The notes: generated by a model not told the origin, from the sequence alone. A stretch of DNA of 64,000 nucleotides from Zoroaster sp. YZ-2022 (GCA_029582265.1 CM055828.1:4695402-4759401), one strand, 5' to 3'; positions 22,001-31,400 are shown, counted from the first letter of the stretch. Translations and numbers: made by a program.

Positions 22001-22971
22001 ATGCCCAGGAGTTTATCCAGAAGCGAGCGGTACGTTCCCTAAACAGTGTTATGGTGGTTGTTTTATACCCGATACTAACCATTTTCTGGGCCCTGATCTC
22101 TGTTTGGTCAAGTTAATGGTTGGTACTGCATGCGTTTTTAGCTGGAACACGGACATCTGTCATTTCTTGACATTGTCGTGAAGACGATGAGAGCATACTG
22201 ATGAAAATGTCTCGTTGTAACCACCAGTTCTTTTCAGAACTAATTACTACTCACATGGTGTCACCGCAAACCGTCTTTACTGACAATGTCTTGCTCTAAA
22301 AACAACCGGAAAAGTTATTCCAATGTATACAAAACATGATTGTGGTTATCGGAAGAATTTGTATTGATTCAGAAAGCCGTCATAATTTTGTTAATTTCAA
22401 GTTTTTTCTTGTAGTGGCTCAGTCTACATTATCCATAATCACAACATTTTTGCTCTCTTGAAGAACCTTTTTTGTATGCCTGTTTTTTTTCCTAGGTTGA
22501 GAACTGGTCACAGTGTGATAAGGAGTGGGGACGTCGCCTCCAAGCTGCGCTGGATGAACACAAGGCATCTGCTGTAAGTTGATGAAACTGTTCAATACAG
22601 ATCTATCTTACAGCACTCAGCCATCTTGATTTTCAAATAGACTGTGCTTTTCTGGCAGATTTGTTAGGTACACCTTGGGAGGTGGGAACGACATTTTATA
22701 TTTTCGTCTACCAGATGTCAAGTCTGGTGCCTATGATGAAAGTGACCAATGGCATAGTGATCTGCACCATGTCTTACAGGAACTAGACAATAATGGATAT
22801 CAAAGATTGTCAAAAATACAAAAGTATCCATTTTAGTGTTTGAATATTTTAGGTAAAATTTCCTATAAATGCTTGAATTAGTATTTTACACTTTGTAACT
22901 AATATTCAAAACTTAAATCTGTAATGCCATTTTTTTTTCCCCAGATGAAAGCAGCCAGTGCCAAAATGTAA
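993..22971 (+). CDS. CAT: Catalase, complete 12-exon gene
   Basis: Heme catalase that breaks hydrogen peroxide into water and oxygen, expected in peroxisomes. Coding exons are 993-1046, 12710-12884, 13776-13886, 14375-14556, 15520-15699, 19216-19326, 20019-20099, 20328-20480, 20764-20902, 21791-22029, 22496-22573 and 22945-22971. They total 1530 nt (509 residues plus stop), every junction has GT/AG and phases match. Visible active-site residues are distal His72 in RVVHAKGAG, Asn145 in VGNNTP and the proximal heme ligand Tyr355 in [14 protein letters not shown]. Each sits three residues before its human counterpart. The last three residues, AKM, fit the PTS1 pattern [SAC][KRH][LM]. The protein is about 18 residues shorter than human catalase (527). 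At the NADPH-site segment it reads VWSQK where human reads VWPHK, so human His305 is Gln302 here. Intron 1 is 11.7 kb and rich in transposons. Confidence 0.97.
1108..1952. mobile_element. TIR element with repeated ATTCGTCAC words (unclassified)
   Basis: The 23-bp ends at 1108-1130 and 1930-1952 are inverted copies with 21 of 23 bases matching. Inside, the word (A)TTCGTCAC, usually followed by TATGAAAAAAA, recurs at about 1151 (inverted), 1359, 1432, 1474, 1754 and 1922. No transposase is visible and the target duplication is unclear. Lies in catalase intron 1. Confidence 0.6.
1953..3172. other. Catalase intron 1, no feature seen
   Basis: AT-rich intronic DNA. Contains a C14 homopolymer near 2890 and a short direct duplication of AGGATGATCC near 2980. 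No exon, RNA gene or bounded element is seen. Confidence 0.6.
3181..3879. mobile_element. hAT-like element with internal CGGTTCCAATTACC repeats
   Basis: Flanked by the identical 8-bp ATGTCTAT at 3173-3180 and 3880-3887, the duplication size of hAT transposons. Near the left end about five tandem copies of a 16-17 bp unit CGGTTCCAATTACC occur (3220-3300). CCGGTTCC recurs at the right end. The terminal bases do not form an obvious TIR, so class is uncertain. A piggyBac-type MITE is nested at 3388-3675. Confidence 0.5.
3388..3675. mobile_element. piggyBac-type MITE, TTTGAGTG subfamily
   Basis: TTAA at 3384-3387 and 3676-3679 flanks termini CCCTCCTAT and ATAGGAGGG. The interior carries four TTTGAGTG words plus two TCAATGGGTT words. 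It shares ends, but not interior, with the TTTGACTG and TTTGAATG subfamilies in this window. Nested in the element at 3181-3879. Confidence 0.75.
4587..4889. mobile_element. TTAA-flanked MITE with CCCTAAC ends
   Basis: TTAA at 4583-4586 and 4890-4893 flanks CCCTAAC and GTTAGGG. Subterminal TCCTCCAAAATCC and GGATTTTGGAGGA-like blocks are shared with copies near 30060-30290 and 33524-33800. No coding capacity. Confidence 0.6.
5411..5732. mobile_element. PIF/Harbinger-like MITE
   Basis: Shares a core (AAATACGTGATACAT, AAGTATGGTG, CCAGCAATTTTGGCTGCAAT) with the copy at 21036-21343. TAA occurs at both edges (5408-5410 and 5733-5735) and the right end is GGGCC. The left end is degenerate. Confidence 0.5.
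5902..6050. mobile_element. Palindromic MITE (ATTCCATGCCC family), left-truncated
   Basis: Carries ACACAGTGACTGAAAATTAC, the GCAGCAGCAATGG centre and ATTATTTTCAGTCACTGAG, then CCGATTCCATGCCC. The left terminal part is missing. One of eight copies in the window. Confidence 0.7.
6059..6370. mobile_element. piggyBac-type MITE, TTTGACTG subfamily
   Basis: CCCTCCTACT at the left and AGTAGGAGGG-TTAA at the right (TTAA at 6371-6374). Interior full of GTCAAAACCAGTCAACTG and TTTTGACTG words. The left TTAA is lost, where it abuts the ATTCCATGCCC-family element. Confidence 0.7.
6375..7530. other. Catalase intron 1, no feature seen
   Basis: AT-rich intronic DNA with a few TA-rich and ACATGTAC stretches. 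No supported exon or bounded element. Confidence 0.55.
7618..7889 (+). mobile_element. Mariner-like MITE with CTACTCAAAACAATTT ends
   Basis: Perfect terminal inverted repeats of about 29 bp (CTACTCAAAACAATTTAGGG...) flanked by TA at 7616-7617 and 7890-7891. A second copy lies inverted at 18080-18337. The surrounding DNA resembles 45405-45560, which lacks the insert. No transposase. Confidence 0.85.
8821..10949. mobile_element. Non-autonomous hAT transposon, 2.1 kb
   Basis: A perfect 16-bp TIR CAGTGTTCTAGCCAGG at the left, with its inverse at the right, is flanked by the 8-bp target duplication CTGAGCTG (8813-8820 and 10950-10957). Subterminal GATACGCTATA words are repeated at the right end (10850-10930). 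The interior is AT-rich with only short frames, so no transposase is recognisable. Lies in catalase intron 1. Confidence 0.88.
11169..11476. mobile_element. piggyBac-type MITE, TTTGACTG subfamily
   Basis: TTAA at 11165-11168 and 11477-11480 flanks CCCTCCTACT and a degraded right end. Interior aligns with the copies at 6059-6370 and 26159-26449. Confidence 0.75.
11481..11695. mobile_element. Palindromic MITE (ATTCCATGCCC family)
   Basis: AAAGGGACAGTATCG at the left and CGATATTGTCCCTTTT at the right, with about 90-bp inverted arms around a GCAGCAGCAATGG centre. It directly abuts the TTTGACTG-subfamily MITE. Confidence 0.75.
11932..12197 (-). mobile_element. tRNA-derived SINE
   Basis: On the minus strand it begins GTGGCCGAGCGGTCTAGCGC (A box of a Leu/Ser-type tRNA) and has GGTTCGAGCCC (B box). 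The body contains CCTTGAGCAAGGTACTTAACC and the 3' tail is an (ATT)n microsatellite. Same family at 12238-12550 and 24266-24614. Confidence 0.8.
12238..12550 (-). mobile_element. tRNA-derived SINE, diverged copy
   Basis: The minus-strand head ATGGCCGAGTGGTTTAGTGC and B-box-like GGTTTGAATCC are followed by the same CTGAGCAAGACACTTAAC body. It lacks the (ATT)n tail. Same orientation as the copy just before it. Confidence 0.7.
12710..12884 (+). CDS. CAT: Catalase exon 2 (distal His72)
   Basis: Encodes residues 19-76 plus the first base of Gly77. Contains [19 protein letters not shown] and [15 protein letters not shown], with the catalytic distal histidine His72. Acceptor ctctcAG, donor GTTCGT, ends in phase 1. 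Confidence 0.96.
13010..13332 (+). mobile_element. piggyBac-type MITE, TTTGAATG subfamily, copy 1
   Basis: TTAA (13006-13009 and 13333-13336) flanks CCCTCCTACT and AGTAGGAGGG. Interior is dense in TTTGAATGG/CCATTTGAA words. It is a near-identical inverted partner of 14944-15292. Confidence 0.85.
13776..13886 (+). CDS. CAT: Catalase exon 3
   Basis: Encodes [14 protein letters not shown] through VAVRFSTV, residues 78-113 with split codons at both ends. Part of the catalase beta-barrel core. Acceptor atcAG, donor GTAAGG. Confidence 0.96.
14375..14556 (+). CDS. CAT: Catalase exon 4 (catalytic Asn145)
   Basis: Encodes [16 protein letters not shown], then [16 protein letters not shown] and [17 protein letters not shown]. 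Asn145 corresponds to human Asn148, which positions peroxide over the heme. Donor GTCAGG, ends in phase 0. Confidence 0.97.
14944..15292 (-). mobile_element. piggyBac-type MITE, TTTGAATG subfamily, copy 2
   Basis: TTAA at 14940-14943 and 15293-15296. Reverse complement of copy 1 at high identity, with an internal duplication of ATCCAAACAAGGTTTTGTAT around 15114-15180. Sits in catalase intron 4. Confidence 0.85.
15520..15699 (+). CDS. CAT: Catalase exon 5
   Basis: Sixty codons beginning [18 protein letters not shown] and including [20 protein letters not shown], a highly conserved catalase block. Acceptor ttacAG, donor GTATGA, phase 0 at both ends. Confidence 0.97.
15771..16520 (+). mobile_element. 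piggyBac-derived element with acidic ORF remnant
   Basis: TTAA at 15767-15770 and 16521-16524 flanks GCAGTTCGGTGCGG and CCGCACCGAACTGG, inverted with one mismatch. A 113-codon open frame (15973-16314) has an acidic Ser/Asp-rich stretch after [10 protein letters not shown], which resembles the start of piggyBac transposases in character. No catalytic domain remains, so this is an internally deleted copy. Lies in catalase intron 5. Confidence 0.7.
16525..18077. other. Catalase intron 5, no feature seen
   Basis: AT-rich intronic DNA with a short (AT)n run near 17455. The frames of 60-84 codons have no recognisable motif. Confidence 0.5.
18080..18337 (-). mobile_element. Mariner-like MITE, inverted copy
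   Basis: TIRs CTACTCAAAACAATTTAGGG and inverse, TA at 18078-18079 and 18338-18339. Interior is the reverse complement of 7618-7889. Catalase intron 5. Confidence 0.85.
19216..19326 (+). CDS. CAT: Catalase exon 6
   Basis: Thirty-seven codons, [17 protein letters not shown] through [13 protein letters not shown], matching the human segment that starts TDQGIKNL. Acceptor cacAG, donor GTAAGT. Confidence 0.95.
20019..20099 (+). CDS. CAT: Catalase exon 7
   Basis: Twenty-seven codons, [20 protein letters not shown] then NPFDVTK. Acceptor ggcAG, donor GTGAGA. Reads directly into [14 protein letters not shown] of the next exon. Confidence 0.95.
20328..20480 (+). CDS. CAT: Catalase exon 8
   Basis: Fifty-one codons including [29 protein letters not shown] and [12 protein letters not shown]. 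Carries the NADPH-contact segment VWSQ (residues 299-302). Acceptor ctgcAG, donor GTAAGA. Confidence 0.96.
20764..20902 (+). CDS. CAT: Catalase exon 9 (heme ligand Tyr355)
   Basis: Encodes [18 protein letters not shown] and [14 protein letters not shown]. Tyr355 in the signature [11 protein letters not shown] is the proximal heme iron ligand. Acceptor cacAG, donor GTGAGT, ends in phase 1. Confidence 0.97.
21036..21343. mobile_element. PIF/Harbinger-like MITE
   Basis: TTA at 21033-21035 and 21344-21346 flanks AGCCAAAAAAAAAA at the left and TTTTTTTTTGGCC at the right, with TTTCTGGTC/GACCAGAAA just inside. Core shared with 5411-5732. Catalase intron 9. Confidence 0.65.
21791..22029 (+). CDS. 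CAT: Catalase exon 10
   Basis: Encodes [14 protein letters not shown] through [15 protein letters not shown]. It corresponds to the linker and the start of the C-terminal helical domain, human GAPNYYPNSF to IFIQKKA. Acceptor ccacAG, donor GTACGT. Confidence 0.96.
22170..22292. mobile_element. Short retroelement fragment with hammerhead-like hairpin
   Basis: Homologous to 32002-32149. Shares GAGCATACTGAT, AGTTCTTTTCAGAACT, AATTACTACTCAC and TGGTGTCACCGCAA. Lies in catalase intron 10. The hairpin core is more degraded in this copy. Confidence 0.55.
22496..22573 (+). CDS. CAT: Catalase exon 11
   Basis: Twenty-six codons, [18 protein letters not shown] and LDEHKASA, the diverged C-terminal helix. 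Acceptor cctAG, donor GTAAGT, phase 0. Confidence 0.9.
22945..22971 (+). CDS. CAT: Catalase exon 12, PTS1-like C terminus
   Basis: Nine codons, MKAASAKM then TAA. Acceptor ccccAG. The terminal tripeptide Ala-Lys-Met is a conservative PTS1 variant, consistent with peroxisomal import. Confidence 0.88.
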   Translation: MKAASAKM

Positions 22972-23560
22972 TCTTGTGGAAGATGGCCTTATTTGATCAT
23001 TGACCACCAGGATCTACATGCAAGTTTGAAGCTTTACCCTAGTGATTGGTCAAATGATTTATCTAGAAGGATCAGGCCCACTCTGGGCAGCAACCATAAA
23101 TTCCATTTCCTAAACAAAATCTTGGGTATTCATTTTAGTCTAGGGAATTGGTGAGTCGCATTATATATCTTAATACAGAATGCTTGAACTAAAAGTGTAA
23201 CATCAATTTTAATTCATCCAAATATTTTGCAAAAAGATTGTTTTTATGGATTGTCTGGGCAGCAACCTCAAACTGCATTTTCCAAATAAAAACAAAATTG
23301 GGTTTTCATTGAGATGGAAGATTTTGCAAGCCCTGATAACAATTTTCTACCATTCCACATGGTGCCTTTGTCTGCTGTAATGCAATTTAAATTTCTTGTC
23401 AGCAGTTTGTCTTTTTTGGGGAGGAAAAATTAGTGAGTAACTTGTAATATATATTACTACAGAATGCATTTTTCAATAATATATCTTTATCAATATATAT
23501 CTTTCTTTTTTTCATTTAAAATATTAAAAAAGTGGTTTATATAACCAATAAAAGTCCCAA
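22972..23560 (+). other. Catalase 3'UTR with internal diverged duplication
   Basis: Sequence after the catalase stop. Two AATAAA hexamers, at 23285-23290 and 23547-23552, are candidate poly(A) signals. The word CTGGGCAGCAACC occurs near 23083 and 23255, each followed by a similar A-rich block. GTGAGT plus ACAGAATGC blocks recur near 23150 and 23433. The UTR therefore appears to contain a diverged internal duplication. The true end cannot be fixed without transcript data. Confidence 0.5.
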
Positions 23561-24265
23561 TCTTAAATTTGTTTTTTTTCACTATGATGATTATTCTAGA
23601 TTTAAATTGACCAATTACGGCTATTCATCATACATATAAGTTGTGGCCAATTGTATCTTGCACACTACAACATGTATGATTTTAAGTGTTGTTAAAACTC
23701 ACTTAATTTCAGAACATTCACAATGCAATCAATATTTTTGCTCTGTGTTCATTTCAACCATCCCATTCAACATATAAAAAATCCTACATACTTCAAATGT
23801 TGCCGTGTCTTTTCTAGCATAACTGATCCTGTACAGAAATGATTAATAACAAAGTAAGTCCTTGCTTAGTAACAATTGCTTTTGTGAATCAATTTATTCT
23901 TTACGAAATGTTTCATATAGGTTGAGTTGACAGTGCTACATAATAAGTGAACATCAGATTTGTAACGGACAGGTTTTAGGAATCAGTACCTGTATACTAT
24001 TACTTCTAATTAATCTCTTTGATTGATTAAAAAATCAGGATTGTATTTAATAAATATTGCATGGATATTTTCTTGGATTTTTTTAAATTTTACATGTAGT
24101 TTGCACAGAAAACAAAATGAACCACTATCAGTAAAGACGACAAATCGTTGATTAATTTTCGTAGGCTTTGACTGTAATCATTCCAATTTTTTGTGATAAC
24201 AATAAATTTATATCATAATTGTGTGTGTGTAATATACATTTCAAAGGCAGTGGTAAAATATATTT
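23561..24265. other. Catalase-INSC tail-to-tail gap, no gene seen
   Basis: AT-rich intergenic DNA between the catalase 3' end and the SINE at 24266. No convincing coding exon or RNA gene on either strand. It may include further 3'UTR. Confidence 0.5.
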
Positions 24266-24614
24266 TAATAATAATAATAATAATGTATAGATTTATATAG
24301 CGCACATATCCACCAAGTGGGGCTCAAGGCGCATTATATTATTATCCCTGCTCATAAGGCTCATAAATCATTCCTGAAACCATCTCAGCTCCCTGGGGAG
24401 TATACAGCTCAATTGCTGCCATTTCTAGCGCATATTGAGCAAACCATCTCTGCCTTCACAGGTACCCATTTAACCCCTGGGTGGAGAGAAGCAATTATGG
24501 TTAAGTGTCTTGCTCAAGGACACAGGTGTCACGGCCGGGGCTCGAACCCACACTCTGCTGCTGGCAACACCAGAACTTGAGTTCGGTGCGCTAGACCGCT
24601 CGGCCACGACACTC
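24266..24614 (-). mobile_element. tRNA-derived SINE, longest copy
   Basis: On the minus strand: GTGGCCGAGCGGTCTAGCGC head, GGTTCGAGCCC B box, GAGCAAGACACTTAACC body, then GCGCTATATAAATCTATAC and an (ATT)n tail. Best full-length member of the family here. Confidence 0.85.
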
Positions 24615-25301
24615 CATTCATACTTAGGCCAACGGTCGGGTTCCAATCAATCCAGCAATTTTGGCTGGACATCGTTTCATACTAAAAGAAAACTAAAAAT
24701 GCCAACATGCACCAGAGACGCCTTATTCATGTTTTCTCAACAACTTTTGTACCATAACCATCTCAAATCTAAATCTTTTTTTTTACCTTGAAAGTTGTTT
24801 TGTAAGACTTTAAATAATCAATAAGCCACTTAGGGATGAAGAGAATGACAAATTATACACTCAAAAGATAAATTGTCTTCTAAAATATATTATATCTGTA
24901 GCACCTTGAATTCAGGAAAATTCTACCATTTCACATAGACAGTTATAATAAATAGTGACAAATCTTATATACATTTCTGCTTCAGTACTATTAAACCGTA
25001 TGTGTATTGCTACCTAATAGAGAATCCTTTGACATTCTTCTGTCAAGTTCATCAACACAGGCTTTTTGGATCATAGGTTGATGTATTTCAGTGACCATTT
25101 CCTCATTCAGACGAGAGACTCGCAAAGCCATTATAGAGACAGAACTGCGAAAGCTTGGACTCAAAATGTCTGCTGATCCATTTTGAGTCGAGATTTGTCG
25201 CAACTCTATAAATGCCTCAGCTAGCAAGAGAGTACTGAAAATAAATCTTTCTCTCTTCATAGTTTTTTGGAGCTTATAACTAACCTGAATGGTCACTAAT
25301 G

Positions 25302-25433
25302 TCAAACAAAACTCTCTTTGGTTTTTGCACACATATTGAAGGAGTCGATCAGTCTTGGTCGAATTAGCTGTTCTACGTCCGACGTCTTGAAGACTGATGG
25401 ACCTAGTATACTGTGCAGTCTCCTCAGCGCTGC
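25302..25433 (-). CDS. INSC: INSC exon 13, PDZ-ligand C terminus
   Basis: Encodes AALRRLHSILGPSVFKTSDV, EQLIRPRLIDSFNMCAKTKE and SFV, then TGA. The last four residues ESFV are those of human INSC and fit a class I PDZ ligand. A longer overlapping frame through the same DNA ignores this match and is a shadow. Confidence 0.95.
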   Translation of the reverse strand, partial: AALRRLHSILGPSVFKTSDVEQLIRPRLIDSFNMCAKTKESFV

Positions 25434-28400
25434 CTGAGGATTAAGACAATGAATCAACAGACTTGAACTCAAAATCTATCCATAAATTATCAGATCTTTT
25501 TCTGTAAATGATTTATTTCTTGAATTAAATGGACCTCTGATGTTCCTATTAATCAGTGTTATAGCCTGACAAGCACTGATTAACCAGAATCCAAGCAGTC
25601 TATTCACTTCAAGAAAGGAGTCAGATCTGGAAATTGGAATGATGAGATAGGGTTTAAGTGTGACCTTGCAAGAAACAACCATGAGGTGTGTTAGCTTTCT
25701 ATAAACCTTAAACCAAACCTTACTCAAACCTCTGGCAGAATACAGACTTCAACAGAAGGAATAATTTTATTAACAAAATTCCACAAAACTTTAAAAATAA
25801 TTCTCTAGCATGAGTTTGGGTATTATATGAGTGGAATGATTTTGAATACAAGCTCTTAAACAAAATTTTATAGGGTTTAGGTCTCGGCCATTATGACATA
25901 TTTCATTTAATGAGTGTTAACATGACACTTACGAGGCAAGCTACAAGGACTGGCTCACTGTCATTCCTCTCCCGTCTGTTGCTACAAAGCTCCACTAACC
26001 TTGGAATAGCTGTATAGATAAACCAAACATTTCAGCAACTTACCAAAATAGTCACAGACTGATATTTTGGGTGTAGGAAGGGAACAACATGGTGTAAATT
26101 ACCTAGTTTATTTTGACTCATATTTGTTTACCATTACGAAACTCCTTATCTGCTTCAACCCTCCTACTATAGCTGCACTTTAGTGGCAAGTAGCTATAGA
26201 GGTCAAAACCACTCAACTGCCTGTTTTGACTGTTGACCCAAATGTGCACACAGGGGCATTTTTGACTGTCATTTTGACCACCCTCAATAATGCAAGACAA
26301 AGCTTTTTACCAGTCAAAAACGGTCGACTCATTTTGACCTGTAAATGTACTTGACTAAACGTAAGGTCTGAGAGTGTTTGACTTTTAAGTGCATTAGATA
26401 TACCTTGGCAAGTATATCAACATTTTGACCCTTGTTAGTAGTAGGAGGGTTAATATGTGATCAATGCTAGGATCTCAACTTTGGATTTTTTTTTATACTT
26501 TCCACTAAATTTTTGACTTATTTAAGACAGTTGACCATAATATATGCTTAATGAGGTGGTGGTTTAGTAACTTTGAAATGCCTCAGCTGCAAACCCAGAT
26601 ACAGCATCATTATAAACAGTCCCTAAAAGATCCCCTCATTACAACTTGGGTTTACGGAACACCCGTTGAAAACATACCTTCAAGTTCCAAAATGCGTTCG
26701 GCACTACTCTGGTCCCTCGCTAGTCTCGCCAAACCGATGGCAGCCTTCTGATGAACCTTCTCGCAGGACGATAACGACATCTGCTGGTCACCGTCTCCAC
26801 TCTGGCTGCTCTTCGGGCTCACTTTGCCGGAATGTACTGCTGCCCTCGTGCCAAGGAAATTAACCAGGAGTTGCATACCACCCGAATCGATGATATCTTT
26901 CCGGCACTGCTCTGTGACGGCCATGTTGGCTAGAATTGTTGCTACCTGAAGTTTTCAAAAACAGTCCATAGCAATGCTGATAAAGTCATCCCTTATAGAT
27001 ATATTATATTAGCTTTGTCTTTTAACTACTGTACCTGCAATTTCCGTTTCCATTGAAACGGAGTGGATGCTTTGAAATGCTTTGAGTTTCTCTCAATATT
27101 TGTTAGTTAATTTATGGTTATTAGAATTGGTTATTAATTTATAGTGTGTCCCATCAATAATTCATTTGGGCACTTAATTACACTGTTAACCCAAAGCTTC
27201 TGACAATTATTTTGTGAAATATCTTTATATTTCAAAGAATTTGTTTTCCTTTCTAAAAGGAAGTTATTAATTTTCCACTGAAAAACACCAACAAAAATAA
27301 ATTGTTTGTAAAATAGCAAAAACACAGGAAATACATCTTAATTTGAAAAGGGGTTGGGGGGGGGGGGGCGACATGCCTCATAGATTACCCCCTCCTCAAT
27401 CATACCTGATCTTGACAGTACAAGGTGTTGGCCTTGCCCCCCTTGCAGCCTTTGACGAGCGCCCTCGTTGTATGGTAGCTGGCCAGGCACTCACATGCCA
27501 TACTGTCCATGAAGGTGATATTGGCTATTGCAGATGCTGAGATGACAAAAACGGAGCTTGATGAAGCATTTTCACACAATGCTGAAATAAAGTATATAGG
27601 GAAAAATATTACCATAGAGGGCAGTACAGTACCTCACCATAATGCGACTTTTTGAAATTGGCGACTTTTTTCCCCCATTTTCTCTAAACGCTGCCGTGCC
27701 CCCCTTTGGCTATGCCACTGGGGAAAAAAAAGGCATGGCTATGACTGTTGTTCAGTGTGGTTGTAACACTGAAAGACCAGCGTGCATAATGCCAATTTAC
27801 AATGAGGTCTATGGTGTTACCCTGCCTTTAAGATATGTGCCCAATTTCATTGAGCTGCTAAGGAGAAAGTATTCCTTAGCAAATTTTTCCTCCAAGCAAA
27901 ATTTTGCCGAGAACCTGCCAGAAGCAATATACGTAAACATGACAATTTTGGCTGGTAAACTATTTTTTGCTAAGCATCACGTTTCTGTGTGCTTCGCAGC
28001 ACAATAAAATTGGCCCCAGAGCAACGCCATCTCTGGCTTACCAGTTAATTCTTTAAGGAGGTCCTCCATGTACTCAATGAATCCTAATAAGTGATGGTAG
28101 TTGTCTATACTCGGTGATGTGATCTGAGCAATGACTGACGCTGCCTCCGCTTTGACCGACTCTGTAGACGTCAGAGAGGATAAAATCTCACTGAGATACT
28201 CCACCCCACTGGCCTGTAATGATACCAGAACAGTTTGAATTTAATTATAAATTAGAACGCCAAATCAATGATAACAACCAATCAAAACATGTTGTGGTCT
28301 AAAACCATGTCTCGTGTTCCTAGTGTACAATCACTATTGTCATATGTATCAGGTACAATAATACTAAATCATAAACAAAATTTCTTGAGAAATTAATAAG

Positions 28401-31400
28401 TGAAGAATTTGCTGTGCTCACTCTTTCTAATTCCCGTCTTCCCTCAACTGCATTGCATATATTAGCAACCGTCCTCAGGGCTATGGGCTTCATTGCATTA
28501 AGAGACGCCTGCTGACAGAGCTGTAGAAGAACTTGTATAGCGCCCTCCTGTGATGATAATTACAAATTTTCACATTGAATACGTTTGAAGAAAATTGACA
28601 AAATGAGTGCAAACAAGATGACAATGAGAAAAAAAGTCTAGATAATTAGATAAGCTGGTGTTCTGCCATTTCTAAGGGCACAATTGCCGATTCATAACTC
28701 CTACTAAGAAAAATAAAACAGATCTGGAAAGAGTTAAATATCTGCTGAAATTGGTATATAAAACACAAATATGAAAACCTTGTGCCTCTTCAGACAGTGC
28801 ACTCAGCCACAGGAGGGTGGGGTTTAGGAGTTGGGATGTGGGGAGGGGCTACACCGACATACCTTGGCTAACAACCTGCACATATCGTTACCGTCTTCAG
28901 ACAGACAGTGAACTGTGTTGACAGCAATCTTAATGTTGTACTCACTGGCCGATTCCTGTATACTCTTTATAATAGTCTGAAACAAGAAATACAACACAGA
29001 ATTTTGACTTGCTCGAACGGAAGGCACAACATTGGTAATTACCAGATTAAAACATTTACAAATAATTATCTAAAAGCCCTACTTTTGTTTTGTGTTTTGT
29101 TGAATTTACAAAAAAGTCACCATCTGGCAAATTTTTGAAAAAACATAAGATGTAAAAAAAAAAAATGCAAACAATTTTTGTTGTTTTCTCAAAAACACTG
29201 CCACCTGGTGAGATGAAATATTCACAAGTTTATTTTTAAGATTTATTTCTTGAAAACTACAACATTGACATGAGTGTCCGGAATGTACATTTTCAAAAAT
29301 CTAAAAATATTGTACCGTCCCTTCATAAGGAATATACTGATGAAGAGTTTTGTTGTATTGGTATATCTAAAGAAATATCTCACCAAACTATCCAAACTGT
29401 CATAATTTTTTTTTATCACTTTACTGGTGCAAAAGGATACTTTTACCTTAATAAGAATTCCTTGTACTAATTGTACTAAGCTGTTAAATGTCTTCCCAAG
29501 ATCGCTAAGAATGTTTAATGTTGGAACAGCAGGAGGAAGAGCACCGTTCAACTCTTCAAAGCTAAAAGAGAAGAGACAAAAGCACCACAGGAATACATTA
29601 TTTACTTTACATACAACTGGAAGGGAGTGAATACTATTGGTAAATGTGTCTAAGAATGTAGAGATTTTTACAGAAACCAACATGTAAAAGTTTCAGCTTA
29701 TTTCATTGTCATTAGAGTTATAATATCGCCCATGTTTTACTGGTAATGTTTATTTTCATTGGAAAATTGTTACTTTCCTTTTTGAAAGGAAATCAAAGAC
29801 TTTAAAATGATATATATTACACAAAATAGGCTTTAAGTAAGGTTTTAGACTATGAGTAACCCTAACCCCCTAGGTATTCTGGCTAGGAACCTTCCTGAAC
29901 CCTAACCCCCTTGTAGGTATTCTGGCTAGGAACCTTCCTGAACCCTAACCCCCTAGGTATTCTGGCTAGGAACCTTCCTGAACCCTAACCCCCTAGGTAT
30001 TCTGGCTAGGAACCTTCCTGAACCCTAACCCCCTAAGGTATTCTGGCTAGGAACCTTGCTGAATCCTCCAAAATCCTCTAGTGAACCTTTGGAAACATGC
30101 CCTTATCTTCAAAATGCACCATGCATTTTCGTTGATCTTTCATATTCAGCACTTATGGCCTGTACTTCTTGCCAGGTAGTAATTTTGTCCCATTTGAAGA
30201 AGTGAAAGTACCAGTTTCCAACAGTGCTGAATTTTTCCAAAAAAGTACCCCTTGGAGGATTTTGGAGGATATGGGGTAGTTAGGCTTAAGTAATTTTGTA
30301 ATCGGGAAATAGCCAAAGGTGCACAGCCCCTTTAAAATTGTGACTACATGTGAAATCTGAAGAGAAACAAAGCGCAAACTTTGGATACACATTTACATGA
30401 AGTGTCAATTCAGTTTCTTTTTGGATGTAATTTTTGGTAAAACTCCACAGAGGTTTATTTGATTGACGTACATCTCTGCTTGCTTTACTAGCCTGGCACA
30501 ATCCTGTAGAACTGTGTGCTGTAGCTGTATCAAATGAAAATTAGGAAAGACAATGACTGTAATGAAATCCAAGGCTATGAAGCTCTGACTGATAACAGGC
30601 AGATTTCAAAAAAGTGTTCCAAAACCGTTCAAGTGATATAAAGAATAATGCAATATCTGTTAATCTATCAGTCAGTCAAAATGAAAAATGTTAATAGACA
30701 CAATTTGATTGAGAATGAATGCATTGATAGATATTTTACCAAAAGAGTCTACTGGCTTTGAAGTAAGTTTGAGAAAAAAAATTCAATTGGAATGACATCA
30801 AAACTAAAATAAAAACATTTTATAAAGTGCATGATTATACACTTTATCCTCAATACAAATTATTTACCATATTTAGCTTTTTTTTTGGTGCTTGACCCAA
30901 GTAACCATACAAAATAACCTGCACAAACAAATGGAGCTGCGTTTCATAGTACTCAGTTAATTGAGAGTTTGTGAATTTGTGGAGTAAAACAAAGAAAATT
31001 GACTACAGCGGGACTTTAAACTGCGACCTCCAGATTACTGTACTGGTTGCTCTACCCACTGATTAAGTTATCTACTCTAGCCTCAAAACCAGGCATGATT
31101 GCAGGATGACATTACCCTTGTAGATTGTTTGAGAGTTCAAAACACTTTGAGAGGTTTTGAAAGGTATGTGTAATGGTGTTGTTTGGGAATGCATCTCTAT
31201 TGTACATACACTGTAGGAATATGTTCTACACAGTTTTTCCACCTTTCAAAACTTACATTCCAATGGTTTTGGCAGGTCTCTTTACCTGCTGGCAAAATGA
31301 ACTGAGAGCGGAAAAATTAATTTACTCTCGTTTGACTAATTTTGTTTGCATTTTTTAATGCCTGGGAGGCCTAAAAATTTGAGTTCAACAGCATGGATCC

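Noticed and set aside
24991..25332. 113-residue minus-strand frame as the end of INSC or a separate gene
   Set aside because: The alternative frame in the same exon joins INSC exon 12 in phase and ends in ESFV as in human INSC, so this frame is a shadow running past the real stop.
27642..28007. 121-codon plus-strand frame as a gene
   Set aside because: It is antisense inside an INSC intron, matches dispersed-repeat-like sequence and has no motif.
29243..29683. 146-codon minus-strand frame as an independent gene
   Set aside because: Only the central part (29447-29561) is INSC exon 6; the flanks are intron with splice sites at both borders.
29855..30063. Interstitial telomere repeat, from the CCCTAACCCC words
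   Set aside because: The unit is 40 bp and only one CCCTAA occurs per unit; it matches a MITE terminus instead.
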